Shown one piece after another: positions 46,972 to 58,886 of a stretch of 64,000 nucleotides of DNA; positions within the stretch are counted from its first letter, which is position 1, and every line of letters starts with the position of its first letter. The stretch is from Welwitschia mirabilis (taxonomy: Eukaryota; Gnetophyta; Gnetopsida; Welwitschiales). The translations under genes were made by a program, and so were the position numbers. The notes beneath the pieces are model-generated. The model had not been told where the DNA came from, made no database searches, and saw only the letters and a list, made by a program, of their open reading frames with translations. Where the stretch lies: NCBI GenBank assembly GCA_051453625.1, contig JBOZIK010000001.1, positions 197,511,547 to 197,575,546 of the forward strand. Direction: 5' to 3'.

Positions 46972-48128
46972 CTTGCTGTTACTCTTTTTCACTTTTTTCT
47001 TCATAGTCATGCTGGAAGTTGTAGCAGATGGATTTTGCAGAGGGATGAAAAAGCATTTGTTTGATTTGGAATTCTCCTCCAATTTCAATTCTCTTGGAAG
47101 ATAAGAGCAGTGACTTTGAAACATACTAACTTTCACCTATCACTTGAATTTCTCTGCTATTGACACTACTAACATTGCAACATAATCATATTTATTATCA
47201 AGATCATGGTGATGACCATAATCCTAGTAGTGAGGATCTTAGAATGTTGAATCAAGTCAAGATAAAGGAAGGGTTACAGAACAAGATGCCATGAATATAC
47301 ACATAACCCACAACAAAAGTAGATGAAGTACACCAACTGTATCTGTAAATGCTCTCCAAGTGTTTCTCTGTGTTCACCTCCGAAATCTCCTTTGAACAAA
47401 GCTTTGTTCAAAAATCACCCCCAATGTCTGAATCCAAATCAGAGAGCTTTAACATTTTCCTTTTTTTTCTGTCTTCGATTATGTCAACTAGAGAAGTGAG
47501 TAAAAACAATAGTAATGGCTTGGATGAAGCAGAAGAAATAGGGCTACATAAGTTTTTCATCCATGATTTGCAGACTTAGATTGCTTTCTTATGTAAAATT
47601 AAGCCAAAAAGTAAAAAAAGAAAAAAGGAGCTTTTAATGCATAAGTGGAGCAAGAGCTTGAAAATTCATTGTGTTGAAGAAACGTGAAATGAAGAACTCA
47701 TGGAGCACCTACATAGCAGTGAGAAATAAATAGTCTAGAACTGAGGATGGACAGAAATGGAAAAAGCAAACTGAAACAACAATGTAGTTATGAAATGGGA
47801 TTGACAATGGAAGTCTTTAATATAACTCTAGACATACATAATGTTCATATTGTTTCTTTGGTGGGTGGACTTGGATTCCTACTCTAGCAAAACAATTGGC
47901 AACGTTGTAAATTTGTAAGACATCAATGATGTGCAAACCGCCTTTAAAAGTCCATCTAAAATAATATTAAAAAATTAAACAAGTACAGTTGGATGGGCTC
48001 TAAGTGAAAGTAGAGGAGATATGGGGAAAAGGTTGAAGAAAGGGAGGTGTAAACCTATGGTGTGAAGCATTCAAGAAATGCCATTTCTTTTGGGTAGTGT
48101 TACCTTCCATTTTTGTTGGTATCAGTTT
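46972..48128. other. Intron sequence without recognised feature
   Basis: No domain or repeat was recognised. The 76-codon frame at 47349-47579 has no supporting motif. Confidence 0.5.
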
Positions 48129-48140
48129 GCTCTGATACCA
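48129..48140 (-). promoter_or_regulatory. Perfect tRNA-iMet primer binding site, minus strand
   Basis: The minus strand reads TGGTATCAGAGC, the exact 12-nt complement of the plant initiator tRNA 3' end. The sequence just before it on that strand (…gcctcaca) has the CA end expected of an LTR. The LTR would extend from about 48145 to higher coordinates, but its other end was not found; a 33-bp motif (atagtattag.tctttcc.tgttctctcc.tag) occurs twice there, near 48190 and 48335. Confidence 0.6.
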
Positions 48141-48417
48141 CTTGTGAGGCTTAAAAACTGGAAATGTTATTCAAAATGGATATCACAATATAGTATTAGC
48201 TCTTTTCCATGTTCTCTCCTTAGTCTTTCGGGTTTTTTAAAAGTCTATTCATCATTATTAATATTAGTAATTTAGAAATAATTGTTAATTTTATGCTACT
48301 TTTTATCTTATTATCACAAAAGATGGACATTATAGAATAGTATTAGATCTTTCCCGTGTTCTCTCCCTAGTGGGATCCTCCTCCACTAGTATACCTAAGC
48401 TTCAATTTCTCAGTGTT

Positions 48418-49560
48418 TTAGTTTGTGTTTAAAATAGTTTTGTAGGAGACACTCAATGACTCACAAGTGGTTGGAGGCCAAGCTTTTGCTAGTCCATCCC
48501 TTGTTGAAAGTTGAGACCATGGCCTTCCTTCTTTGAAACATTTTAGTAGGTAGACATGGAGTACCATATGGATCCTTTTGAGTACTTTAGGTAGCTTGAG
48601 CTTATATGTGACCTCTTCCATGTGTTCAAGAATCATCAAGGGGCCCACATAGTGGAGACTTAGCTTGATGTAGTTCCCAAACTCAAAGACATTTGCTTGG
48701 GCTTGGCTGTCAACAAAACTTTATGTCCTATGTTAAATTGGACATTTCTTTAACGTTAGTCGGCACATTCTTTCATTCTATTATTTTTAGCTTTTAGATT
48801 TTTGCAGACTTCATTTACCACCTTTTGTATATTATATAAGTTTTGAAACTCAAAGGGCATTGTGAAGTCTCCCATAATAGTAGTGTGCTTCTGTACACTA
48901 CCATCAATGGCAATTCTCCTATTGAAGAGTGTTTACTTTGATTATAAGCAATTTTCAAGAGGTGGAGGTACATTCCCATGTGCATGGCTTTCCTCCCACA
49001 TACGCACATTGGATACTCTTAATTTACTTATTTGTTTTCTCCCTCTATCTCAAGGTGGTATGTTGTGCTTAGTAATGTCTGTGTTCCAATTCCTTTTGTA
49101 TTCTTTGCCACACCTCTAACATGAACTTGGTGTCCCAATATAATAGTATCGTCTTCTGTAGCCCATGTAGCTTGAAAATATTCCTATGGAACAAAAGTTG
49201 CAATTTCCTTAATATTGCTAGCTTAAAAAATGCAACATCTTTGATTGGCGACCTACCACCACTAGAAGGCTATCATTGCCTTTTGGGTTTGGGGAAATTA
49301 TAATTATGAAGCCTATAGGTATCTCCTACCATTTCCATGATGGCACATAGAGGAGTTGGAGAAGGCCCTTCAACTTGAGTTGTTTCACATTAATTTGCTA
49401 GCATGTCGAATAAGATGCCACATATTGTTTGACTTCTTGCTTCATTTGTGGCCAATAATATTCTCTTCCTAGTGCTACTATCGTTTTCTAATACCCTACG
49501 TGCCTAATGTATGACACCTCATGGGCTTTCTTTTTCTTATGAAACTTCCCTTAGGGACTA
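48418..49560 (-). pseudogene. Ty3-gypsy integrase remnant
   Basis: On the minus strand the order is EYYWPQMKQEVKQYVASYS near 49465-49410 (the YYWPxM-x-x-V-x-x-YV-x-x-C block), then GLLQLLYVPSW and VVVGRQSKMLHF (the sDRlSKmaHF core block with the first catalytic Asp changed to Gly), IAYNQSKHSSIGELPL near 48935 (the ayN-x-x-x-H-s-s-x-g-x-sPf block), and finally GPLMILEHMEEVTYKLKLP and HMVLHVYLLK at 48648-48418 (the GPf-x-I...Y-x-LxLP...HpVFHvSlLk C-terminal block). Many stops and frameshifts. Reading direction is opposite to the PhyH gene. Confidence 0.85.
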
Positions 49561-49572
49561 GTTCCTAGTTCT

Positions 49573-49990
49573 TTATAGCAAATATTCCCTATCATGTTTA
49601 GTGTAGGGAAGGTTGCATGTAACATATTTTTGTAAGAGGTTGCCCTCTAGCTTGGATTGTAGCTTTTTCACAAGAAACTTGATGTTTCTATCATTGACCA
49701 TAACAACCAACTTCATCCATATTTGGTTCAAGACATCCACAACTGTATTTCCATTCCTAGGAATATACTGAGACTCCACGCTATATTCCATGACAAGCTC
49801 TATCCATCATTTTTTTCACATTATCTTGAGCAACCTCTTGTTCAACAAAATACTGTATGCCTTTGAAGGCAATGGGTGGAAGGGCCCTGGTTGCTACCAT
49901 ATCCTTGTCTCCCTTACCATTCTCTGTTACTTGGAAATTGGTCAACGGTGCCTCTTACTTCCATCACAAAGATAATGTTGGAGGCGGATT
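49573..49990 (-). pseudogene. Ty3-gypsy RNase H remnant
   Basis: The minus strand reads KAYSILLNKRLLKIM, then KKWIELVMEYSVESQYIPRN and GNTVVDVLNQI, matching the end of the gypsy RNase H domain (sLkyLl-x-qr...qqkWl-x-x-l-x-x-yd-f-x-IeYkpGkxNxvADaLSR), with the ADALSR Ala and Ser changed. It directly precedes the integrase fragment in the expected order. No RT was found upstream (50.0-51.3 kb). Confidence 0.8.
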
Positions 49991-49999
49991 TCATGCAGG

Positions 50000-51900
50000 A
50001 GTACTCATATCACTTGAATGGATTTAGTGCTTCGTCAATGGTGACAAGCATTCCTCTTGAGCACTGGATTCTTGATAGAGATGGATTAGTGACTTACTTA
50101 TGTTATTGAGCACTATGTTGCTATCGTGATGCTTGGTCTATTGAAGCATGACACATTCCTTTAGTCTCTGGATGCACATGGTTAGAGGGCTTGATACTGC
50201 ATCTTCTTACACATTGAGTATCAGGCTGGGGCCTTTCCTTGTAGTCCCTTTCCTATGTTACATACCCTGATTGATCCTATTTATCAAGGATTTCATTCCC
50301 TAGACAGTAAGACATATGTGTGTAGGAGTTAGAAGCAGAGGTCATCTATTTGCAAGAGAACTTTTGTCCATAGGTAATGGGTGTTTTTCTTTTCGTAAAT
50401 TTTCTCCCTTTGCCTCTTTGGGTTCGAGGGCTAGATTCTTATTATATGTTTTTCCCCTCCAAAGGCATTAAAGACTAAGTGCATGCAACTGGACATTCAG
50501 CTTACCACTAATTTCATAGATTCATAGTTGATGGAGTGAGCCTTGGATGTGGTGCTGGTGTGAGGGACTATTTCCATTCTTCTCTCCAGCACCTACACTT
50601 TTGTTTATAGATTCGCCAAGTGTTGGCCATCTCAAAAGATCCTTTCAACAATGACTTAGACCAAACAGTATGAGTCTTTCTCCAAGAACAGAACTGCTTT
50701 CATCTTATTTAATTTAACCCTCTTTTTGATTAGATCTCATAGTACAAGTAAACAGTAATTCCAGGTGAGATTTTTGACCCCATTCTACAGAAGACTATTG
50801 GTTTAGAGAATTCAAAGGAGAGTTCAAAGGATTTTGAGGACTATGGAGCTGACAATAAGTTGGATACCCATGAATCAGAGAAGTCTTCTAGGAGGGCTTC
50901 TTGATGTTATGATGTAGGCTTTGGTTTATCTACCTTGTGCTTTGTGGGCTCTTAGTGTAGGGGCTAGGCCTTGCATAACTGTGTGCTTCTTGTAGTGTAT
51001 TATTTGAGGGATCGAGGAGAATTTATTTTTTGATTTGTGTTAGTTGTAGGATCTTAGCGATCTTCTTTATGTTTTTTTTAGAAAAAATCTATTCTTTTCG
51101 TGGGAGAATTTTTATGTAAAACACTTCTTTTAATGCAAATGAAACACTTTCTTTTCTAAGCGGTAATCCTTCTCAGAATTTATGTTCATTGGTTATGCAA
51201 TCTCCTTTTTCAATTCACATGGAAACATTAACAAAACTAATTTTTGATTTCATCATTGTCATGATATGAGAAAACATGAACAACTTCTTAATGAATGCAC
51301 TAATTGGTCATAGCGTCCCCATGCCCCAATTTCTGGTGTCGAAGTTTTAAACAGGTTCGTTCTTAGAACACTCAGGCCTGAATACCAGTTGCACCATACC
51401 CTTGCTGGGTAGGAGATACCCTTCTAATAGGTTAGGAGCTTGACTTTATAGGAGGGCAGTTGTAGGCCTTAGGTCCTTGTGATACCTTCAGTTTTAAACC
51501 AGCCAACAACCCAAATGGATACTATCCCATGCTCTAGCCTAATTGCACCCTAGTTGTAGCCTAATTGGCAAGCGGTACCCAAAGGTGGTGAATATCTGGG
51601 AAACTGTTTCAGTTCTAGGCAGAATGACATGAGGAATTGGGTGTCAGTTGGCATGGTAACCTATAGAAGAGTGATAAGTAGTGATGAAGCATCCTTGGTA
51701 GAATTCTTTGTTTAACCCATCCTTAGAGGCGTGTGATTTATGGTAAGATACCATGTTCTCTCCTCTGTGTCTCTGTTGTGAAATTTAACCAATAGATTAC
51801 GCTATGTTAATTAATTAATAATGCATTAATTTGTGTTGCAGAGATTTCAAAGGCTTGCTCACTCATTATATGAATATCGCTCAGCCAACTTCTTCAGAAA
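50000..51900. other. Intron sequence, no element identified
   Basis: GC content is slightly higher than around it. No RT, gag or LTR boundary was recognised on either strand. It may include the lost 5' part of the gypsy element. Confidence 0.4.
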
Positions 51901-52680
51901 TTTGTGAAGTTTCTATCATGATGTAGCAGATTGGGTGTTGTTTCTCCTTAATTTGCTCCAGGACCTTTGAGGTCCCTTGGTGGGATGTCCCAAGTCATCA
52001 ATCATTTGTTTTTTGCTGCAAGCAAGCTCGGACATCTGAATCTGTGTCCTGGGATGTCCCAACTTTCATCATCTCTCAAATAGACTGAAATAAAGCTGGG
52101 ACATCCAATCTTTTCAAGTAGAAAAATGAATTTCTGACTGTTGGTCAAGTCACATAGTCAGTCAGTCTATCAGTCAATTTTCTGTACCAAATCAAGTCAG
52201 AATCATTCAGAATTTGTTGTAATCCTTCAGATTCAGCAATCTTATCTGTTAAGAAGCCAATTTGGTTGAGAGGTTGAAGAGAACTCTCAGTTCTCCAACT
52301 TCTACCTAGGAAGATTGTTTTAAAAGGGTCTCTTTTAAATCATTCTTCTATCTCTGCTCTCAAAAGACTGATACCTTGGGCACTCAAGGCACATTTTGTA
52401 TCAGACAAATCAATTCTCCTCTTTCCATCTCACTGGATTGTTAGACTATTGCTGCTTGGAGGGTAAAGAGCCCAAGTGTGAAAGGGTTGCTTGTGCCAGT
52501 TGTAAAGCAAAGTTTATTGGAAAGCAACCAGGTAGCTGAAGGCTTATTGCTGCCCTCTGAGAGTGGAGTAGGCTTTTGCTGAACCACTATAAAATCTGTG
52601 TCTGCTGTCTTGTCTTTACTTGATTTTTATATTTTGTTTGATTTCAACTTTTTGACCCGGTCATCTGAGGATTAAATCCC
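51900..52680 (+). repeat. Diverged copia LTR remnant (same family as LTR-b/c)
   Basis: It shares with LTR-b and LTR-c the gagagtggagtaggcttttgctgaaccactataaa block (52560-52596) and GGGATGTCCC / GGGACATCC-type motifs (near 51982, 52030, 52052, 52091). Neither TG nor CA end could be placed, and no internal region adjoins it, so it is probably a solo or truncated LTR. Confidence 0.6.
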
Positions 52681-53578
52681 TTTCTTGTCTTTCATTTTTC
52701 TTTCCTCTCCCCTTGGTTGCTAGGGGCTTGGCTGGATGCTTTTGGTGTGTGGTCTGGCTTTAGTTTCCTGCCTTTGCTGGCTTCTTCCAGTCCCCTGGCT
52801 TTCTTGTAAGTCTGAGAACTAATAATTTTCTTAATTTCTATCAGAGGAACTAGGATCAAGTTTACAGCAGCAAACCTACACCTGGTTTATTGTTCCTCAG
52901 ATGATATTATTCAGCCTTCTAAATTTAAGTGAACACTGTAGGATACATAAAGATTTAATGGACATGAAGCTTCTGAAATGCAAATTTAGAAGACACTATT
53001 TGTTACTTAAAAGTGTATAACCTCTTAGATACATAACTGTTAGGCTCGTAATTTGTACACGGTGGATTATATGAAAGCTAGAAGTAAGAAGTTCTGATTC
53101 TTTTAAAGCTTAAAGGAGTCGTTTCCTATATTGTCTAATGCCAACACAAAAAAGAGATACAGGTTTCTTTATCCATTGGGATATTTTTGCTTTCCCTTTT
53201 TGGTGGTTGGAAACACTTATTAGAATTGTAGATAAAGCATCTGATACCACCAATATGCTAAGTGATAGTCCTAGTTATACAACCATGGCTGAAACTGAGA
53301 AATGACATTTCTCTTTCTCATTATATCTTGATCTTCTGATTATTTTTAGATATTACTCTAAAACATGGTTTTTGAATTAAGAAGTTTGCTAAGACTCTTA
53401 CATCCATACCCAGCTTATAGCATAGCATGATTGATTGTAAACATGTATGACATATTGAATGCTGTTATTCAAGTGAATAAAGCCATGAAATTACTTTCTA
53501 AACATCTGGTATTTGTGTAAGGTGTAAACAAGTGCATAGACTTACTTTTCAAACTTGGCTTTTCATAACTTCTTTCAG

Positions 53579-53739
53579 GGTGTCCTGTCAGAAGAAGAAG
53601 TTAATGAATTGGAAAAAGAATTCATGGCATTCATTCGACGTGATGTGCATGTTGAGGGAAAAGATTTTTGTGACATGTCAGCAGATTATTCAAAGCCCAT
53701 CGATGACTATTCTGTAATCAATATCATGCTTCCTTCAAG
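53579..53739 (+). CDS. Phytanoyl-CoA dioxygenase family protein, exon 2
   Basis: Exon 2 has 161 nt between a tttcag acceptor and a donor at 53740 (tcaag/gtaggg). It starts in phase 0 and ends with two bases of an Arg codon completed by exon 3. It encodes GVLSEEEVNELEKEFMAFIR, then RDVHVEGKDFCDMSADYSKP and IDDYSVINIMLPSR. This is the helical region between the N-terminal segment and the double-stranded beta-helix of PhyH proteins; the acidic helix GVLSxEEVxxLxxE is typical. No stop or frameshift is present, in contrast to every retroelement frame in the window. Together with exons 1 and 3 it gives about 129 residues, less than half the usual ~280-330 of the family. Confidence 0.9.
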
Positions 53740-54628
53740 GTAGGGAGTTCTATTGTTTGGATAATTCTATTTAAATGCAGTAGCTTGTTGTGCTGTAACT
53801 TTTATAGGGGTGGAAGCCACCATATATTAGTTACAACATTTTATCATTATACACTATTGGTATGTATTAATAAATTCACAAGGGGTGGATGTCAAAGTCA
53901 ATTAGCCTGTGCATTCTGATTTTATAATTATATAGTGTGGGATATGGATTGTAGATCATGCAATTGAATCCTCTCATTTAACATGGGTTGCATATATATA
54001 TTTCTTAAATTTTTTGGTTAACACGCCTCAGATTTTCTAGTGTTTCCACCCCACTCCCCCCACAACCCTTATTATATTTAGAGCTCCATGTAGGTAAATA
54101 TTGTTTTTTGTGTCGGTAATTTTTTATATTCTTTTGCTGTTTTATTATGTTTGAGATGATGCATCCAATTCGTACTTGGAATGTAGTCATGAAATAGAGA
54201 AAACAGACCCCAAATTATTTTTACCATATGGTAGTTTTATTCTCTTTGTGTGAACAAAACAACATAGATTTAATCATGTTACAATCTCTTTTCTATACAA
54301 TAACTAAACAGAATTCACAATAGTAATTAGCATGGTTTCTACATTAGCAGAAAGACTTTTTTAAGTCTTTTGTTCAAGAAGCTCCTTTTGAGTTATGATT
54401 GCAGAATAGCGGTCGTCATTTATTTGTTCATTTCTTTCAAGCCATTGGTGTGGATGCCCAACTCTATATAGAAGGGCCTTATCCTTTCTGCTTTATAGTT
54501 TCCGATCTACATGTAAAATAAATTCTGAGACCTCTAGATAAGGATTGATTTCCAATATGTTTGATCCCCTATAACAATACAAGGATTTATATTGGGAATC
54601 TTAAATGTTCTTTTGTTTGTTCACATAG
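53740..54628 (+). other. PhyH intron 2 (889 bp)
   Basis: GT at 53740 and AG at 54627-54628 after a pyrimidine-rich stretch. Splitting an AG/G Arg codon, it joins exons 2 and 3 without frameshift. No repeat was recognised inside. Confidence 0.85.
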
Positions 54629-54769
54629 GTACAATCCAGCTTTGAGAAACAATATTTATGAAAGACGAGCAGCGTCAATAGCAAGACAGCTTCTTGGTCA
54701 GGATATGGTACTTGACTACGATCAACTTCTTGCTAAGCCTCCAAATAAACCCGATGCAATTTTTCATTG
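54629..54769 (+). CDS. Phytanoyl-CoA dioxygenase family protein, exon 3
   Basis: The 141-nt exon completes the Arg codon and encodes YNPALRNNIYERRAASIARQ, then LLGQDMVLDYDQLLAKPPNK and PDAIFHW up to the donor at 54770 (ttg/gtgagt). In the family the strand ending near PxxxxxxxW/F-H is followed at once by H-x-D, two of the three Fe(II) ligands. Those residues must be encoded by exon 4, which I could not find before 64000. The enzyme therefore cannot be judged catalytically intact from this window. The clean frame, consensus splice sites and conserved motifs argue for a living gene. Confidence 0.9.
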
Positions 54770-56100
54770 GTGAGTTCAAAAACCCTCTAAGCACTAGTTT
54801 GCATGGAATAAAAACTCTTTAAAACTATGTTGGATCTCTTGAATATTTATAGAGCTGTTCTGGTATTGTTTTTATCTGGCACTGCATAATCATACAGTGA
54901 TTTGACCCTGAATTCATTATATGGGACACAGCTAACCTTCTGTTGTCAACTCTAATTTGCCATGTTTAGAACAAGTAGTCTCAAAGTGTGATAGGGCAAA
55001 GAAGAATATAGAGAGTATCAGAAACACACTCCACTAAGAATGCAACGAATTTGTCCAATAATGTCTTTGAATAACACTCCATTTTGTCCTAAAAACCTCC
55101 AACAATAGCAAAGGCTTCAAGAGGAACTCCACTAAGAATGCAACAAGTTCCCCCAGTGTAAGAGCCTCTTCCTTCAATCACATGAACTGAAGCTCTCTTC
55201 CTAGGCTAGCATTCAATAAACACTTAACACAAGTACTCCACCCAACTGCAATATGTATTACCATCCTCTCATACTAACTCTATTTGTACTAACAACCCTG
55301 ATGAATCTAATTACTCTTCTAAACATGACCATTTCACTTATGATAGATTTTTTTACATTATAAGATAATCTTCTCCTCTCAAATACTGTAAACCCTAAAC
55401 CCTAGAATCAATTTAAATTCTCTTAAAATACATTTGATACTCTTTTCTGCACTTACCGTATGATTCTGTTCCATGTCCAAATGATTATAGTTTGCAAAAA
55501 TTGAGAGACTGATTGAAGAATCTTACGCATTTAGATATTCATTGACATTGCCAGTAACAAGGCAAGGATTATTTCAAATCTTCTAAAGCTTCTAATACTC
55601 TTTGAAGTTATCCAGTAGACAAGAAAGCAACTAGATGGAACACAAATTTGAATTAGCCCACAACTACAATTCTTATCCTTTCTAGCATGTTAAAATTGAT
55701 TGTCTTTCTAAAGATAATTCAAGTATGTGTTTTGGGCAATTACAAATCAATATTACTTTTGCAAAAACAAAGAGGAGTCCCCTTGACATTGTTTTTTTCA
55801 TTGTTCATAGACAACAAAAATTTGGGATTCCTTTCCTTTTTTTCCCTTTTAAATCAATTATCAGATAGCACATAGTTCTTTTAAATGATGTTGAACATCT
55901 AGCTCAACAATGGTATTGGTCTAATGGTGGACATGAGGTGAATATTTGTTTCTGTCCTTTGCTTCTGTGTTACAACTACTTTGGAAAGTGTGTAATAAGA
56001 TTCTTTAGAGGGAAAGAATCTCATCCTTGATCTGTTTGCAATTTAATTGTTTATGAATGAAAGGGCGACTTGAAAATTCGATAAGGTATTATACTTTGAA
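54770..56100 (+). other. PhyH intron 3, first part
   Basis: Starts with GTGAGT. No exon resembling the H-x-D segment and no transposon domain was recognised up to the copia LTR near 56.1 kb. Confidence 0.5.
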
Positions 56101-56107
56101 ATATAAT

Positions 56108-56606
56108 GTTATTGTTTTCATATTCCAATTTTCTTGTCCTTTCATTCTTAGTGAGTCTTTCATGGTGAAGGAGTTGGGCAAGTAGGCCTTTATCTATTAG
56201 AAAAGTTGAAGCTACATATTTCCAATTTTTGTTTTCCTTTGTTTTATTTTATTGGTTTAACTGGTTCCATCTTCTCATCATATTGTATAAGATATTTTTA
56301 TAAAACTTATGTTGTGTTAGAGTTAGCCAACGTTAAATCAGGGTTACTTTAGGGTTTTGTCCCTAAAAGGAGTCTTTGAAAGGAAGCATGGGTTGGGGGG
56401 AACAGATGGGTGAGTTTAGGTTTTTTTGGTTGGTGCTCAACCTTGAAAGACAAGTTGTGTCTTCAGGCTATTTTGATCTAATAGAGTTTTGCACTATTAT
56501 GTGGAGGTATGGCAGAGAGGCCCCCAATCACTTAATTTCAATGCCTTCACTTGTTTGTTTTTCTTTTGCTGCTTTTTTTGTTGTTAAAGTTGCATATTTT
56601 GTAACA
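56108..56606 (+). repeat. 5' LTR of an intronic copia element
   Basis: Ends GTAACA at 56606 directly before a primer binding site. Its left half matches 57905-58165 (tattgtataagatattt, tagggtttt.tccctaaaaggagtcttt). The left boundary (TGTT near 56108) is a guess. Confidence 0.6.
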
Positions 56607-56624
56607 ATGGTATTAGAGCTAGGG
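56607..56624 (+). promoter_or_regulatory. Primer binding site of the intronic copia element
   Basis: atggtattagagctaggg differs from the tRNA-iMet complement TGGTATCAGAGC at one base and follows the LTR end immediately. Confidence 0.75.
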
Positions 56625-56664
56625 CTTGAAGCCCCTTTATCTATGAGTGGAGTGAGCTAGCAAC

Positions 56665-57480
56665 TTGCAAATGGAGTCAACAAGGACTTCTCAGTTGCAA
56701 ACTCAATACTCAACCTTAGGTGGGAGCTACTTATGCATGATAGTGAAATCAATTGTTCCAATGGATAAACTTGATGGCTATAAGTATGAGCTTTGGAAAA
56801 TCAAGGTGGAGACTTGTCATATGAGTAACATCTTGAGTTACTTGTATAAGGACCAAGTGTGAGACCCACTGCTATTCTTGTTGATGAATGGAACAAAGTT
56901 GATGCAAAGGATTTAGCAATTATTCAACGTTGTTTAGATAATTCTATTCTAACAAATGTGCAAGAAGAAAAAATTGTGCATGAGTTATGTAATAGATTGG
57001 AGAATCCATACTAGGCAAGGAAAATGACTAATTGTGTTTTTCGGTAGCTGCATAGTTTGAAATGTGAAAGAAATGAAACTATGGCCTGATACCTTCAACA
57101 ATTTAACTTTATTGTCTTACATATGGCTACTGCAAGGGTGAAAATCACTAACAAAGACAAGACAATGACTTTTCTAAGTTCACTGCCTAAATCATAGCAC
57201 AACCTTTAGTGACATTTAGTAGTGATATTCTAGGTATGTTGGACTTTGATGAAGTGGGTGGTGATGTTTTGGCTATAGAACTTCATCGACCAATTAATGC
57301 TGGTAGTTAATCTCTTGGTGAGGCTTTAGTTGTAAAGGAAATAGGGAGAAACCAAAGTGAAATCCTCCAAGATGCTATTATTCTAAGAAAATTAGAAATG
57401 TAAAGGGAAACTACCTAGAATTTAAGTGCAATGATGCTGCTTCTAACGACACTCTTTTTGGAACAGGTCAACATTGTGAC
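56665..57480 (+). pseudogene. Copia gag remnant (UBN2-type)
   Basis: A start at 56665 (or the internal ATG at 56671), 40 bp after the primer site, opens a 65-codon frame containing KLDGYKYELWKIKVETC, the L-x-g-x-nY-x-x-Wk block at the start of copia gag. After frameshift, DEWNKVDAKDLAIIQRCLD, VQEEKIVHELCNRLENPY and KDKTMTFLSSLP match the rest of the UBN2 domain. Stops and at least two frameshifts are present. No zinc knuckle, protease or pol follows before the 3' LTR remnant at 57.9 kb, so most of the element has been lost. Confidence 0.8.
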
Positions 57481-57904
57481 TTAGGAAGACATAATGCTTT
57501 GATCCTATTATGCTAAGTGCTAGAGTTATGATCTATGCCTTCCCAAACTATAACTTTCAGGTGGTGGGGGTTGTATAATATGTTTAATTTTGGTCTGCTA
57601 GTATTTGTTTGTCTAATGTGTCTTTGGGCATGCTGACTACTTTGAAAACCACATGAATAAGCATTTTTAAGGCAGTAACTATTAGTGCTAGTGTCGTATT
57701 CTCTTGTGCTTGTTGGTTTGAGGAGGCTTGGTTCTTGTTGGATGAGACATTCCTCACAAGATGGTGCATCGCCATTTAACCTTCTACATGTTTTTTGTTC
57801 ATACTGGTTACTATGGATAATAGAGGCATAGAGTGGCAATGTCATTTTGGCTTGTTTTTCATTATTCTGTTATTTACAGTATATCTTGTGTTAGCTAGAA
57901 TACC

Positions 57905-58165
57905 TGTTAGATTTGTCTTCATGTGGGAGAGCCTTAGAAAAAGTTAAGTCAGATCTTTCCCATTTATGTGCTTCCTTTGTTTTATTTGATTGGCTAATGG
58001 GTTCCATCCCTTCATCCTGTTGTATAAGATATTTGTATATAATGTATGTTAGGTTAGAATTAAGTCAGTGTTAATTCAATGTTGTATTAGGGTTTTAATC
58101 CTAAAAGGATTCTTTAAAAGGAGGGGCCAACTAGGGAACAAGATGGACGAGATTAGGATTGTTGA
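57905..58165 (+). repeat. 3' LTR remnant of the intronic copia element, cut by LINE C
   Basis: Similar to the left half of the 5' LTR (tataagatatttgtatataa, tagggttttaatcctaaaagg). The similarity stops where the LINE C 3' end begins, near a short T run (58168-58175). The missing half of the LTR was not seen on the far side of the LINE. Confidence 0.6.
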
Positions 58166-58175
58166 CTGTTTTTTT

Positions 58176-58886
58176 GGCAAAGAATTAGATTTTCATTAAC
58201 ATGGAGAAAATTAGGTACAACCTCATAGTGAAATTGAGAAGGCCCTAAGGAGGAGGACAAATTCAACAGACTTCCTTTCCCTTTGTCCTGGCTAACGAAA
58301 ACACAGAACAGAGCTGAATAACAGACACACCCTGGCAGAAATTGGCCCAAATTGACAGAGAACCTATTAATCTATAGTTTATGATTCTCCAATCTTAATC
58401 CAAACAGGTACCTGACTGTGTGACCACCCCTCCATCTACAGGATCCTGAATCATAAACTTTGCTTGCAAGTAGACTACACGCAGCACAACAACCTCAGGT
58501 CCTACGAGCTGAGCCAGGTTTGCGTATCTGGATCTGAAAGCCTTCTTGCTACACATTCTATCTTTAAGACAATAGATTGAGTGCAATAGATGTAGCTGGA
58601 GCTGTGACATCAAATATGTTCTTCGATGGTTTCTGCAAACACAGCACAATGTTTCCTCTTCCATGAACTACAGCAAGGCAAAAACCTACAGCAATGAGCC
58701 AGCTATCTCATTCAAGAGATTGGAATTTCCTAGTAGAAAAGTCCATTGCCATGATCGCCTTAGTCCTGGCGTTCTAGATCGCAGAGAGGCACTGAAGAAA
58801 GACTAGAAGTAGAGCATGAAGAGTATGGCTCCTCTTGGAAGAGCAGACAGCAAAACAGAGCATAAATCAATTGATCAGATAAAGGA
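58176..58886 (-). other. LINE C 3' non-coding part
   Basis: About 0.7 kb between the ORF2 stop and the LTR boundary, with only short open frames. It is probably the LINE 3' UTR. Confidence 0.55.

Larger units (their letters stand above)
32085..53578 (+). other. PhyH intron 1 (~21.5 kb)
   Basis: It has GT at the donor and tttctttcag-type acceptor (ag at 53577-53578) and phase 0 on both sides. It contains runs of N (36525-37178, 37759-37767, 40015-40114, 44049-44148, 45456-45555) and many nested retroelement remnants listed separately. Very long, transposon-filled introns are typical of gymnosperm genes; that taxonomic link is inference. Confidence 0.8.

Noticed and set aside
47349-47579. 76-codon + frame in intron 1
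   Set aside because: No motif, no splice context and no start context; length is expected by chance in this much sequence.
57513-57845. 110-codon minus-strand frame as a gene
   Set aside because: It lies between the gag and 3' LTR of a + strand copia element, overlaps another open frame, and shows no domain.
58395-58664. Cys-rich minus-strand frame as a zinc protein
   Set aside because: It falls in the LINE C 3' non-coding part and its Cys spacing fits no knuckle pattern.
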